Positions 49,981 through 57,644 of a DNA stretch of 64,000 nt are shown piece by piece. The translations under genes and the position numbers were made by a program. Every line of letters starts with the position of its first letter. Positions within the stretch are counted from its first letter, which is position 1. This stretch comes from VRUE01 sp035605695. GTDB lineage: Bacteria > Actinomycetota > Thermoleophilia > Solirubrobacterales > 70-9. A model generated the notes under the pieces. It worked only from the letters and a program-made list of their open reading frames with translations. It was not told where the DNA came from and did no database searches. The stretch covers positions 26,907 through 90,906 of the forward strand of contig DATNGZ010000064.1 in the NCBI GenBank assembly GCA_035605695.1, given 5' to 3'.

Positions 49981-50051
49981 TTCGCGGGTTCGCTCGCTGC
50001 AAGCGTCCATGCAGGCGCAGGAGCGCCGAGCGTGGAGCGGAAGCCTGGGGC

Positions 50052-51644
50052 GTGCGTGATCGACTGGTCAACGATGCCCTGACCCGCCTTGCCTCCGAGG
50101 CGGCTATCCGGCTCAGCGCGCTCGTCGCTGGCGGCGACCAGATCCCCTTTGACGTCGACGCCGACAGCGGCGACGACTCGCTCTTCTACAGCTACCGGCC
50201 GCTGACCTCGGAGTACGTGCGCGAAAGGGAAGCCGAGCTGCGTGGGCTCGATGCCTTCGGCTCGGCCCGCGACGCGGTCGCCGCCGCCGGCATTGCCCCC
50301 GCCTATCTGGAAGCTCGCGGCGAGCCAGTCCCGAGTGATCCCGGCGAGCGCGCCGCGCTGATGCTGACCGTTTTCCTCGCCAGGCTCTGGGACGGATCAA
50401 CCGAACTTTCGCTCGATCACGAGCGCCTGCGCAACGCGCTCACCGTGCTCGAGGCCGAGACCCGCGGGGTCGAGGAGGCCGACGTGCTGATCGCGCCGCT
50501 GGTTGGGCTGCGGACGTCGCTGCCCCGCCTGCAGCTCACCCACGGCGTGCAGATCGTCCGCGCCGACGCGATCGAGGCCCCGGCTGAGGCGAAGCTCAGT
50601 GGCGGCATGGGTCGCGCTGCCTGGGAACCACAATTCCTTGCCGTCGCCGAGCAGGGCGAGGGCAGCGAGAGCGCCGAAGCCGCGCTGCAGCAGCTGCGCG
50701 AGCTGATCAGCGTCATGCACCTCTTCAAGGCAGGCAGCGTCGGCCTCGGTCCCCACGCCTTCGCGCCGACCGGCGAGGAGCGCTGGGCCCGTATCGCCAC
50801 CGGTGCCCCGGCAACGCGCCCCGGCGGCTATGAGCTGAGCGAGGAGGAGGCGATTCAATTGGCCGAGTTCGCCGGCACGCTTGAGGCCCGCCCCGATCCC
50901 GACGGCGCCCTCGCCTGGGCGGTCGGACGCTTCGAGCTGGGCTGCGGACGCGACTCCGCCCTGGAGGGCCTCAGCGACCATCTTTTGGCTCTGCGTGCTG
51001 TGCTCGACGGTCATGGCCCGGTCGGCGCCTCGCTGCCGATGCGCGCCTCGGCGCTGATCGCCGATCAGACCTTCGGCCGGATCGAGGCCCGCGAGCAGAT
51101 CGAGCATGCGCTTGAGCTGGAGCGCTCGCTGATGAACGGCGCCCCCGCGACGCCCGGCCTCGCCCTGGCCACCTGGGTCGAGGAGGGAGTGCGCCGGATC
51201 CTCCGCGACGCCGCCCTCGGCGAGCTCAGCGCCGATCTCAACACCGCCGCCGACGAGACCCTGATCGCGACCGGCCTCGAGGCCGGCGATGGGGCGATCG
51301 TCGGCATGCAGACAGACTGGGAGACACCCGACACAGGAGAGGTGGAGGAGACAGTGACGTCAGATCACGCCGCGCACCATGAGCCGGAGGACGAGCACGA
51401 GGGGCAGTCAACGCGCATCCTTGAGCCGATTCCTGGCGAGGACGAGATCCGCATCACCGCGACCCCCTGGTTGGAGGAGGTCGAGGCGCCCGACAGCACC
51501 CTCGACTTCCCCGCGATCGAGGGGGACCTTGAACACCGCGAGCGGATCGACACCCCCCGCGTGCGCCACCTATTCCCGGTGCCCGAGGACGCTGACTGGG
51601 AGGTCGGCGAGCTTAAGTACGACCACTACGGGCAGGCTGGCTAG
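50052..51644 (+). CDS. Large acidic protein of unknown function
   Basis: I do not recognise this 530-residue protein. Residues 1-400 are Ala/Leu/Glu-rich and mostly helical, with ARLWDGSTELSLDHERLRNAL, QLRELISVMHLFKAGSVGLGP and EGLSDHLLALRAVLDGHGP. The ordered part ends about residue 420. A very acidic disordered tail follows (VEETVTSDHAAHHEPEDEH). The last 25 residues (HLFPVPEDADWEVGELKYD) look like a conserved terminal peptide. There is no signal peptide or membrane helix. The GTG at 50052 is the first plausible start; a later GTG is possible. Confidence 0.55.
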   Translation: MRDRLVNDALTRLASEAAIRLSALVAGGDQIPFDVDADSGDDSLFYSYRPLTSEYVREREAELRGLDAFGSARDAVAAAGIAPAYLEARGEPVPSDPGERAALMLTVFLARLWDGSTELSLDHERLRNALTVLEAETRGVEEADVLIAPLVGLRTSLPRLQLTHGVQIVRADAIEAPAEAKLSGGMGRAAWEPQFLAVAEQGEGSESAEAALQQLRELISVMHLFKAGSVGLGPHAFAPTGEERWARIATGAPATRPGGYELSEEEAIQLAEFAGTLEARPDPDGALAWAVGRFELGCGRDSALEGLSDHLLALRAVLDGHGPVGASLPMRASALIADQTFGRIEAREQIEHALELERSLMNGAPATPGLALATWVEEGVRRILRDAALGELSADLNTAADETLIATGLEAGDGAIVGMQTDWETPDTGEVEETVTSDHAAHHEPEDEHEGQSTRILEPIPGEDEIRITATPWLEEVEAPDSTLDFPAIEGDLEHRERIDTPRVRHLFPVPEDADWEVGELKYDHYGQAG

Positions 51645-51674
51645 CGATCAGCATTGGGGTACGATCCGCCCCTC

Positions 51675-52832
51675 GTGGCGACGAATGTCCTGAGCAAACT
51701 GGCGGTTTCGAGTCAAGCTCGACGGGCCCTGCCGGCCCTGGGGTCGATCGTGGTGCTCCTGGTGCTTGCCTTCACGGCGCCGATCGCGGCCGCCGGCGTC
51801 GATGACTACCCCTCGAAGCTGAAGTCGAAGGCCAAGGACGCGGTCTACGACCCCTGGAAGTTCTACAACCGGGAGTGCACGTCGTTTGTCGCCTGGCGCC
51901 TCAACAGCCGCAATCACGTCGCTTTCAACGACTACTACCGCGGCCCTAAATGGAGTCACGCGAAATACTGGGACAACGTCGCGCGCAGCCTGAAAATCCC
52001 CGTAAACGGCACGCCTGCGGTCGGTGCCGTAGCCCAGACGGACGCAGGCTCGATGGGGCACGTCGCCTGGGTCGAGTCGGTCAACTCGAACGGAACCGTG
52101 ACGATCGAGGAGTACAACCGCGCCAACACCGGGCGCTACTCGGAGCGCAAAGTGTCGAAGGCGCTCTTCAGCTACATCCACATCAAGGACATCAAGCCCA
52201 AGGCGAAACCCAAGCCCAAAGCGACGCCAAAACCCAAATCGACGCCCACCCAGGCACCGAGTGGCTTCGGCGACTCAACCGGCTTCTACGAGCCTGGCCC
52301 CGCCGGCTGGCACCTGAGCAACGCCCTTGCTCCGGGATCGTCGGACTACATCTTCGCTCGCGGTCAGGCTGGCGCGATTCCCGTAGTGGGCGACTGGGAC
52401 GGCGACGGCCGCGACTCGACCGGCTTCTATGACCCCGGGCCGGCCGGCTGGCATCTGAGCAACGCTCTAGCGCCCGGATCCTCCGACTACATATTCGCCC
52501 GAGGCAAGGCGGGAGTCATCCCGGTGGTGGGCGACTGGGACGGCGACGGCCGCGACTCCACCGGCTTCTACGAGCCGGAACCCGCGGGTTGGCACCTGAG
52601 CAACTCGCTCGCGCCCGGATCTTCCGACTACATCTTTTCTCGCGGCGCCGCCAACTCGATTCCCGTAGTGGGCGACTGGGACGGCGACGGCCGCGACTCC
52701 ACCGGCGCCTACTACCCCTGGGATCAAAGCTGGCACTTGAGCAACTCGCTCGCGCCCGGATCCTCCGACTACATCTTCATCCGAGGGAGCGTCGGCTCGA
52801 TCCCGGTTGTCGGCAACTGGGACGGGAAATAG
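51675..52832 (+). CDS. Secreted CHAP-domain peptidoglycan hydrolase with calcium-motif repeats
   Basis: The 385-residue protein has an N-terminal signal/membrane segment (ALPALGSIVVLLVLAFTAPIAA). The CHAP domain carries its catalytic Cys in NRECTSFVAWRL and His in MGHVAWVESVN. A Lys/Pro linker (KPKAKPKPKATPKPKSTP) and four tandem 47-residue repeats follow, each ending in GDWDGDGRDS, a DxDxDG calcium loop of FG-GAP/VCBS type. It should cleave wall peptides while the repeats bind the surface. The GTG at 51675 is chosen as start. Confidence 0.83.
   Translation: MATNVLSKLAVSSQARRALPALGSIVVLLVLAFTAPIAAAGVDDYPSKLKSKAKDAVYDPWKFYNRECTSFVAWRLNSRNHVAFNDYYRGPKWSHAKYWDNVARSLKIPVNGTPAVGAVAQTDAGSMGHVAWVESVNSNGTVTIEEYNRANTGRYSERKVSKALFSYIHIKDIKPKAKPKPKATPKPKSTPTQAPSGFGDSTGFYEPGPAGWHLSNALAPGSSDYIFARGQAGAIPVVGDWDGDGRDSTGFYDPGPAGWHLSNALAPGSSDYIFARGKAGVIPVVGDWDGDGRDSTGFYEPEPAGWHLSNSLAPGSSDYIFSRGAANSIPVVGDWDGDGRDSTGAYYPWDQSWHLSNSLAPGSSDYIFIRGSVGSIPVVGNWDGK
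52272..52829 (+). repeat. Four tandem 141-base in-frame repeats
   Basis: Units begin at 52272, 52413, 52554 and 52695 and encode DSTGFYEPGPAGWHLSNALA-type segments of 47 residues. DNA identity between neighbours is high. The fourth unit is slightly diverged and truncated at its end. Recent expansion by unequal recombination is likely. Confidence 0.9.
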
Positions 52833-52838
52833 GCGGCC

Positions 52839-53990
52839 TTAAGCCCGGCCGGCGGCTATCTCAATCCGCTCCTCGCTGCTGGCGAAGAGGTAGCGGTTGA
52901 TCTCGGCCAGGCCGGCGAGATCGTGGACGTCCTCGTCTAGATAGGGGACCCGGATCACGCCCTTGGTCCGCAACTCCTTGGCGAGGCGCGCGATGTTGCC
53001 GGTGTCGCGCTCGGCCAGGGCTTGGTAGTCGGCGAAGTTCTCCGCTACCCGCCGTCCCAGGTCCTCGTCGCCAAGCTTCTCGCTTAGAGCCGCTGGCAGG
53101 TCGTCGCCGTCGCCGCGCAGCTTCTCGGTCGGGTAGTGGACCTTGTTGACAATGACGCCGCCGAAGGGCAGTTTCGCCTCGACCAGCTTGCGGTGGAAGT
53201 AGACGGCCTCGTCGACTGGCTCCCCCTGTGGGCCGCAGACAACGAGGAAGCAGGTGCGGCTGTCGCCGAGCAGGCTGTTGACCCGCTTGGCCCGGGCCTG
53301 GAAGCCGTCGACCATGCCGCTGAAGGCGTTGAAGAACTCGGCCAGGTCGGCAAGCAGGTCGAAGCCGACGATCCGCTTCATTACGCCGAGGGCGACCGAA
53401 GCGCCGCGCCCGGCGACGCGTGCCGCGATCCCGGTCGGCTTCATGAAGACGCGCAGCGAGCGGCCTTCGATGAACTGGGTGAGACGTTTCGGCGCGTCGA
53501 GGAAGTCGAGCGCGTTGCGGGTCGGCGGCGTGTCAAGAACCAGTAGGTCGAAGCGGCCCTCGGTGTGTAGCTCGAAGAGCTTCTCCATCGCCATGTACTC
53601 CTGCGAGCCGGCGAGGGCGTTGGAGATCTGCTGGTAGATGCGGTTGTTCAGGACCCGGTCGCGCGACTCCTCGTCGGGCGCCTGCCGCGCGACCAGCTCG
53701 TCGAAAGTCGCCTTGGCGTCGAGCATCATCGCCCAGAGCTCGCCTTCGATCTCGACTCCCTGAGCGGCGAAGAGCTTCGGGTCGACCTGCCGCGCCTCGT
53801 TGCCCAGCTCCTTCAGGCCGAGCGAGTCGGCCAGCCGCTTCGCCGGGTCGATCGTCAGCACGCAGACCTTGAGGCCGCGGGCCGCCATCCCCAGCGCAAT
53901 CGCCGCCGAGGTAGTCGTCTTGCCGACCCCCCCCGAGCCGGCGCAGATGCAGATGTCCTTGCCCTCGAGGATCTCGCCGACGGCGGGCAT
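52839..53990 (-). CDS. ArsA/Get3-like ATPase (BagB-like)
   Basis: The 383-residue protein has the P-loop GSGGVGKTTTSAAIALGMAA near residue 19, switch I DPAKRLADSLG near 49, switch II LVLDTPPTRNALDFL near 150 and a helical C-terminal half. Actinobacteria carry such Get3/ArsA homologues as pairs (Rv3679/Rv3680, BagA/BagB in mycobacteria). No ArsB or Cys-based arsenite site is visible, so arsenite export is unlikely. Its ATG overlaps the stop of the partner gene by 1 base. Confidence 0.85.
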   Translation of the reverse strand: MPAVGEILEGKDICICAGSGGVGKTTTSAAIALGMAARGLKVCVLTIDPAKRLADSLGLKELGNEARQVDPKLFAAQGVEIEGELWAMMLDAKATFDELVARQAPDEESRDRVLNNRIYQQISNALAGSQEYMAMEKLFELHTEGRFDLLVLDTPPTRNALDFLDAPKRLTQFIEGRSLRVFMKPTGIAARVAGRGASVALGVMKRIVGFDLLADLAEFFNAFSGMVDGFQARAKRVNSLLGDSRTCFLVVCGPQGEPVDEAVYFHRKLVEAKLPFGGVIVNKVHYPTEKLRGDGDDLPAALSEKLGDEDLGRRVAENFADYQALAERDTGNIARLAKELRTKGVIRVPYLDEDVHDLAGLAEINRYLFASSEERIEIAAGRA

Positions 53991-54886
53991 CAGCCGAGCC
54001 TCTTCGCCAGCTGTCCGGCTGCTTCGACGCCGAGGTCCGGCTCGAAGAGGAAAGGCAACGTCTTCACCGGGGCCTCGACCCGTCGTCGCAGGCGGGCGAG
54101 CTGGGCTCGCTGCGAACGAGCGCGGTTGTGCTCGGAGAGCGCCGCCCGCGCCGCCGCCCGCATCGCCCCCTCCTCGCCAGCGGAGAGCTCGGCCAGCTGC
54201 TCAGCCTCCTGGTTGGAGAAACGCTCGGGATAGAGGCCGTTCATGTAGACGCGGTCGACGGCGACGCCGACCTCCTCGCGCAGGTCATGCTCAAGCGCCG
54301 CTGACTCGTTGACCGGCATCTCCTCCGGCAGAGCGACGATCGCGACGCCGGTGTGCTCCTGGTCGGTGATCAGCCGGTCGAGCTGCTGGGCCTGGGAGTG
54401 GATCGGTCCGACGCGGGCGATCGCGGCAAAGGTGCGTGGCGTCTGCAGGAAGCCGATTCCGTGACCCGTGGCGGGTGCGTCGACGATCACCAGGTCGTAC
54501 TTGCGGGCGCTCTTGACCTTGCGGTCGAGCTGGGCCAGCTCCCAGATCTTGCCGATCGTCACCAGCTCTTTCAGGCCCGGCGTGGCGGCGGCGAGGTAGT
54601 TGAAGATGCGGCTGCGGAAGAGCATGTCGCGCATCGCCCGCACCTTGAGCTGCAGCAACACGTACTCGCGCATCGACTCGTCCGGGTCGATCGAGATCGA
54701 CCAGAGGTTCTCCGCCACCTCGACCTCGTGGAAGCCGATTTCGGTGTGCTCGAAGATCCGCGAGGCGTTCTCCTGCGCCGATACCTCGCAGACGATCGTC
54801 CGCTTGCCTTCGGCGGCGGCGCGCAGGCCGAGGGCGACCGCGACCGTGGTCTTGCCGACGCCGCCCTTGCCGGTGACGAAGACCAC
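53990..54886 (-). CDS. ArsA/Get3-like ATPase (BagA-like)
   Basis: The 298-residue partner has the P-loop GKGGVGKTTVAVALGLRAAA near residue 6, DAPATGHGIGFLQTPR near 146 and a Glu/Ala-rich helical end. Pairing with the gene below fits a heteromeric Get3-like complex. The GTG at 54886 places the P-loop very close to the N-terminus. Homologues usually have a few more residues, so a non-standard upstream start is possible. It is divergent from parA, with 89 bases between. Confidence 0.85.
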   Translation of the reverse strand: MVFVTGKGGVGKTTVAVALGLRAAAEGKRTIVCEVSAQENASRIFEHTEIGFHEVEVAENLWSISIDPDESMREYVLLQLKVRAMRDMLFRSRIFNYLAAATPGLKELVTIGKIWELAQLDRKVKSARKYDLVIVDAPATGHGIGFLQTPRTFAAIARVGPIHSQAQQLDRLITDQEHTGVAIVALPEEMPVNESAALEHDLREEVGVAVDRVYMNGLYPERFSNQEAEQLAELSAGEEGAMRAAARAALSEHNRARSQRAQLARLRRRVEAPVKTLPFLFEPDLGVEAAGQLAKRLG

Positions 54887-54975
54887 GCGCTTGTCGAGTA
54901 GATCGGTTACCGGGTGATTCCTAGCAATTTCTCAGGGCGGCAGGAAAAGAGGGCGGTCATGCGAATACCCGCGCA

Positions 54976-56214
54976 ATGGGATTCCTTAGCCGCAAGAACA
55001 AGTCCAAGCCCGTCGCTGTTGAAGAGCCGCATCCGATTGTTGAGGAGTTGCAGCGGATGGAGGAAGTGGTTCCTGAGCGGGAGGAGCGCTGGGACGACGA
55101 GGTTACTAATGACGAGCAGCGCTGGGACGACGAAGATTCCGAGCGCCCGCCCGCGGGTCCTGTCGCCGAGGATGACCCGTCGTCCTCGCAAGCTGCGGGC
55201 GACGTCCCATCCTCGACGCCACCCGCGGATGAGCGGATCGACGTTGACCCAGAGGCGCGGGTCAGCAGCGAGGTGGGTCCGACCGCTCCAGTGGCTGAAG
55301 CTTCTGCGGGACCAAGCGCAGCGGCGACTGTCGCCGAGGTAGCTGAGCCGGCGAGTGAGGGGCCTGAGCGGTTTATGCCTCGGGACCTGTTGGCGCCTTC
55401 TCGGCACGAGGTGGTGGTTGAGCGGGTCGAGGAGGAGACGCCGGTCAAGCACGCCGATGTCATTGCCTTTGCCAACCAGAAGGGTGGGGTCGCCAAGACC
55501 ACCACTACCTTGAACCTTGCCGTTGCCTTCGCCGAGTCCGGCTACAAGGTGCTCTGCATCGACCTCGATCCGCAGGGGAACCTGACGATGAGCCAGGGAA
55601 TCGATCCGGACAAGGTGGAGAAAAGCCTCTACGACGTGCTAGTCAACGACATGCCGATCAGCGAGATCATCGTCGAGCGCGAGATCGACATCGCTGTCGC
55701 GTCGATTGATCTGGCTGGGGCCGAGATCGCGATGAGCACCAAGATCGGCCGCGAGCGCTCGTTGGAGAAGGCGCTGAAAGAAGTCTCCGGCTATTACGAC
55801 TTCGTCTGCATTGATACGCCGCCCAGCCTTGGCCTGCTGACGATCAACGCGCTGACCGCGGCAAACAAGGTGATCGTCCCCGTTCAGTGCGAGTATTTGT
55901 CAATGCGTGGACTGGTTCAGCTCCAGAACACGCTGAAGATGATCCAGGAGAACCTCAATCCCGACGTGAAGATCGAGGGCATCCTGCCGACCATGCTCGA
56001 TGCCCGGACCGTCCACGCCAAGGAGGCGGTGGAGATCCTCGAAGAGAACTTCGGCGACCTCGTCTTCAAATCCAGAATCCGCAAGGCGATCAAATTCGCC
56101 GAGGCGCCCGTAAAGGGAGCCAGCGTGCTCAAGTACGATTCCGGCAGCAGCGCCGCGAACTACTACCGCGAGTTGGCGAAGGAGGTTCTGGCGAACAATG
56201 AGTCGGCGCAGTAA
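54976..56214 (+). CDS. ParA/Soj-like ATPase with long disordered N-terminal extension
   Basis: The 412-residue protein has about 160 acidic, Pro/Ala-rich disordered residues, with an internal repeat EERWDDEV / EQRWDDED. The ParA domain follows: deviant Walker A NQKGGVAKTTTT (167-178), DLDPQGNLTMSQG, FVCIDTPPSLGLLT and LPTMLDARTVHAKEA. There is no ParB gene next to it. It overlaps the FtsZ gene by 17 bases. Residues 56-84 are encoded by the 88-base repeat shared with that gene. Confidence 0.85.
   Translation: MGFLSRKNKSKPVAVEEPHPIVEELQRMEEVVPEREERWDDEVTNDEQRWDDEDSERPPAGPVAEDDPSSSQAAGDVPSSTPPADERIDVDPEARVSSEVGPTAPVAEASAGPSAAATVAEVAEPASEGPERFMPRDLLAPSRHEVVVERVEEETPVKHADVIAFANQKGGVAKTTTTLNLAVAFAESGYKVLCIDLDPQGNLTMSQGIDPDKVEKSLYDVLVNDMPISEIIVEREIDIAVASIDLAGAEIAMSTKIGRERSLEKALKEVSGYYDFVCIDTPPSLGLLTINALTAANKVIVPVQCEYLSMRGLVQLQNTLKMIQENLNPDVKIEGILPTMLDARTVHAKEAVEILEENFGDLVFKSRIRKAIKFAEAPVKGASVLKYDSGSSAANYYRELAKEVLANNESAQ
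55141..55228 (+). repeat. In-frame palindromic segment, copy in parA
   Basis: It matches 56291-56378 at about 82 of 88 bases, in the same reading frame. The interior is an imperfect palindrome bounded by GCGGGT and ACCCGC. It encodes a GPVAEDDPSSSQAAGDVPSS-like disordered peptide. Confidence 0.85.
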
Positions 56215-57628
56215 ACGAGCCAGCATGCGCGAGGGTCCCTTGTCGGACCTTTTTCGTTCGACTTCTGAGGACGCCCCGGACGAGGGTTCAGAGCGCTCGG
56301 CCGCGGGTCCTGTCGCCGAGGGCGACCCGTCGTCCTCGCAAGCTGCGGGCGACGTCCCACCCTCGACGCCCCCCGCGGAAGGTGCGCCTGAAGATCGTCC
56401 CGCTGAGCCAGCGGAGCCGACTCTAGAAGGTTCTCAGGAGACGCCTCCGGAGAGGCTTAAAAGGGTTTTCTCCGAGGAGCCCAGCTATGGGCGGCGTGAG
56501 GTTGAGCCGATTGTGGAAGCTCCTCGTTATGGGCGGGAGGAGCCTGAGTATGAGCCGCCCGGTAGTGGCGAGCCGCACCAGCCTGTTATTCGGGTCGTCG
56601 GCGTCGGCGGCGGCGGCGTCAACGCGGTCAACCGGATGGTTGAGGCGCGGATTCCCGGAGTTGAGTTCATGGCCGTCAATACGGATCTTCAGTCGTTGCA
56701 GCTCTGCATGGCCGACGTCACCGTCCACATCGGCGAGGAGGCGACGCGCGGCCTTGGCGCCGGCGCCGATCCCGAGCTCGGCCACCGCTCGGCCTTCGAG
56801 GAACAGGACAAGATCAAGCGCCTGCTCAAGGGCTCCGACATGGTCTTTGTTGCCTGCGGCGCCGGCGGCGGTACGGGCACCGGGGCCGCCCCGGTTATCG
56901 CCCGCTTGGCTCGCGAGGTCGGCGCGCTCACCGTCGGCATCGTCACCAAGCCATTCAGCTTCGAGGGCAGCCGCCGCGGCAATCAGGCCAACAAGGGCAT
57001 CGAGGAACTGGCGTCGGAGGTCGACACGCTGATCGTCGTCCCCAACGACCGCCTGCTCGAGGTGCTCGACCAGCAGACCTCGATGGTCGAGGCCTTCCAG
57101 GTCGCCGACGACGTGCTGCGCCAGGGCGTCCAGGGCATCTCCGATTTGGTCACCCTGCCCGCCGTGATCAACCTCGACTTCGCCGACGTGCGCACGATCA
57201 TGTCGGAGGCCGGCCGGGCGCTGCTCGGCATCGGCATGGGCCACGGCAACGACCGCGCGGTGCTGGCGGCCGAAAAAGCGATTTCTTCGCCGCTGCTTGA
57301 GACCTCGATGGAGGGCGCGCGGGCGATCCTGCTCTCGATCACCGGCGGCGCCGACCTCTCGCTGGTCGAGATCAGCGAGGCGGCGAAACTGGTCGGCGAT
57401 GCCGCCCACCCAGACGCCAACATCATCTTCGGTGCCAACGTCGACGAGGAGCTGGGCGACCAGGTTTGGGTGACGGTCGTCGCGACCCGCTTCGATGGCC
57501 GTGCGGCGCCGCCGCGCCGCGCCGCCGAGCCGATGATCCGGCGCACCAAAGACGCACCTGCTTCCTCGCGCCGCTCCGAGCGCTCCGGTGAGCTCGGAAT
57601 CGACGTCCCAGAGTTCCTGCCCGGTTAG
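56198..57628 (+). CDS. ftsZ: Cell division GTPase FtsZ with N-terminal extension
   Basis: The 476-residue protein has 127 disordered N-terminal residues, then the FtsZ core: IRVVGVGGGGVNAVNRM (131-147), the tubulin signature GAGGGTGTGAAPV (221-233), NKGIEELASEVDTLIVVPN (in pieces) and NLDFADVRTIM with the catalytic Asp. The end ELGIDVPEFLPG is the conserved C-terminal peptide that binds FtsZ partners. It forms the Z ring. Its ATG lies inside the end of parA. The FtsZ genes I know usually lie in the dcw cluster; no other division gene is near here. Confidence 0.92.
   Translation: MSRRSKRASMREGPLSDLFRSTSEDAPDEGSERSAAGPVAEGDPSSSQAAGDVPPSTPPAEGAPEDRPAEPAEPTLEGSQETPPERLKRVFSEEPSYGRREVEPIVEAPRYGREEPEYEPPGSGEPHQPVIRVVGVGGGGVNAVNRMVEARIPGVEFMAVNTDLQSLQLCMADVTVHIGEEATRGLGAGADPELGHRSAFEEQDKIKRLLKGSDMVFVACGAGGGTGTGAAPVIARLAREVGALTVGIVTKPFSFEGSRRGNQANKGIEELASEVDTLIVVPNDRLLEVLDQQTSMVEAFQVADDVLRQGVQGISDLVTLPAVINLDFADVRTIMSEAGRALLGIGMGHGNDRAVLAAEKAISSPLLETSMEGARAILLSITGGADLSLVEISEAAKLVGDAAHPDANIIFGANVDEELGDQVWVTVVATRFDGRAAPPRRAAEPMIRRTKDAPASSRRSERSGELGIDVPEFLPG
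56291..56378 (+). repeat. In-frame palindromic segment, copy in ftsZ
   Basis: This is the second copy of the 88-base segment at 55141-55228, 1150 bases downstream and in the same frame. It encodes GPVAEGDPSSSQAAGDVPPS-like residues 32-60 of the FtsZ extension. The differences are scattered, as expected for an older duplication or a two-site insertion. Confidence 0.85.
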
Positions 57629-57644
57629 CCCTAGTCTCGGGCCG

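Noticed and set aside
52272..52829. Regular repeats considered as a CRISPR array
   Set aside because: Units are contiguous, in frame and without unique spacers, and encode DxDxDG protein repeats.
52839..54886. Arsenite pump genes (arsA)
   Set aside because: No arsB, arsR or cysteine metal site is present; the paired, coupled layout fits the Get3-like actinobacterial pair better.
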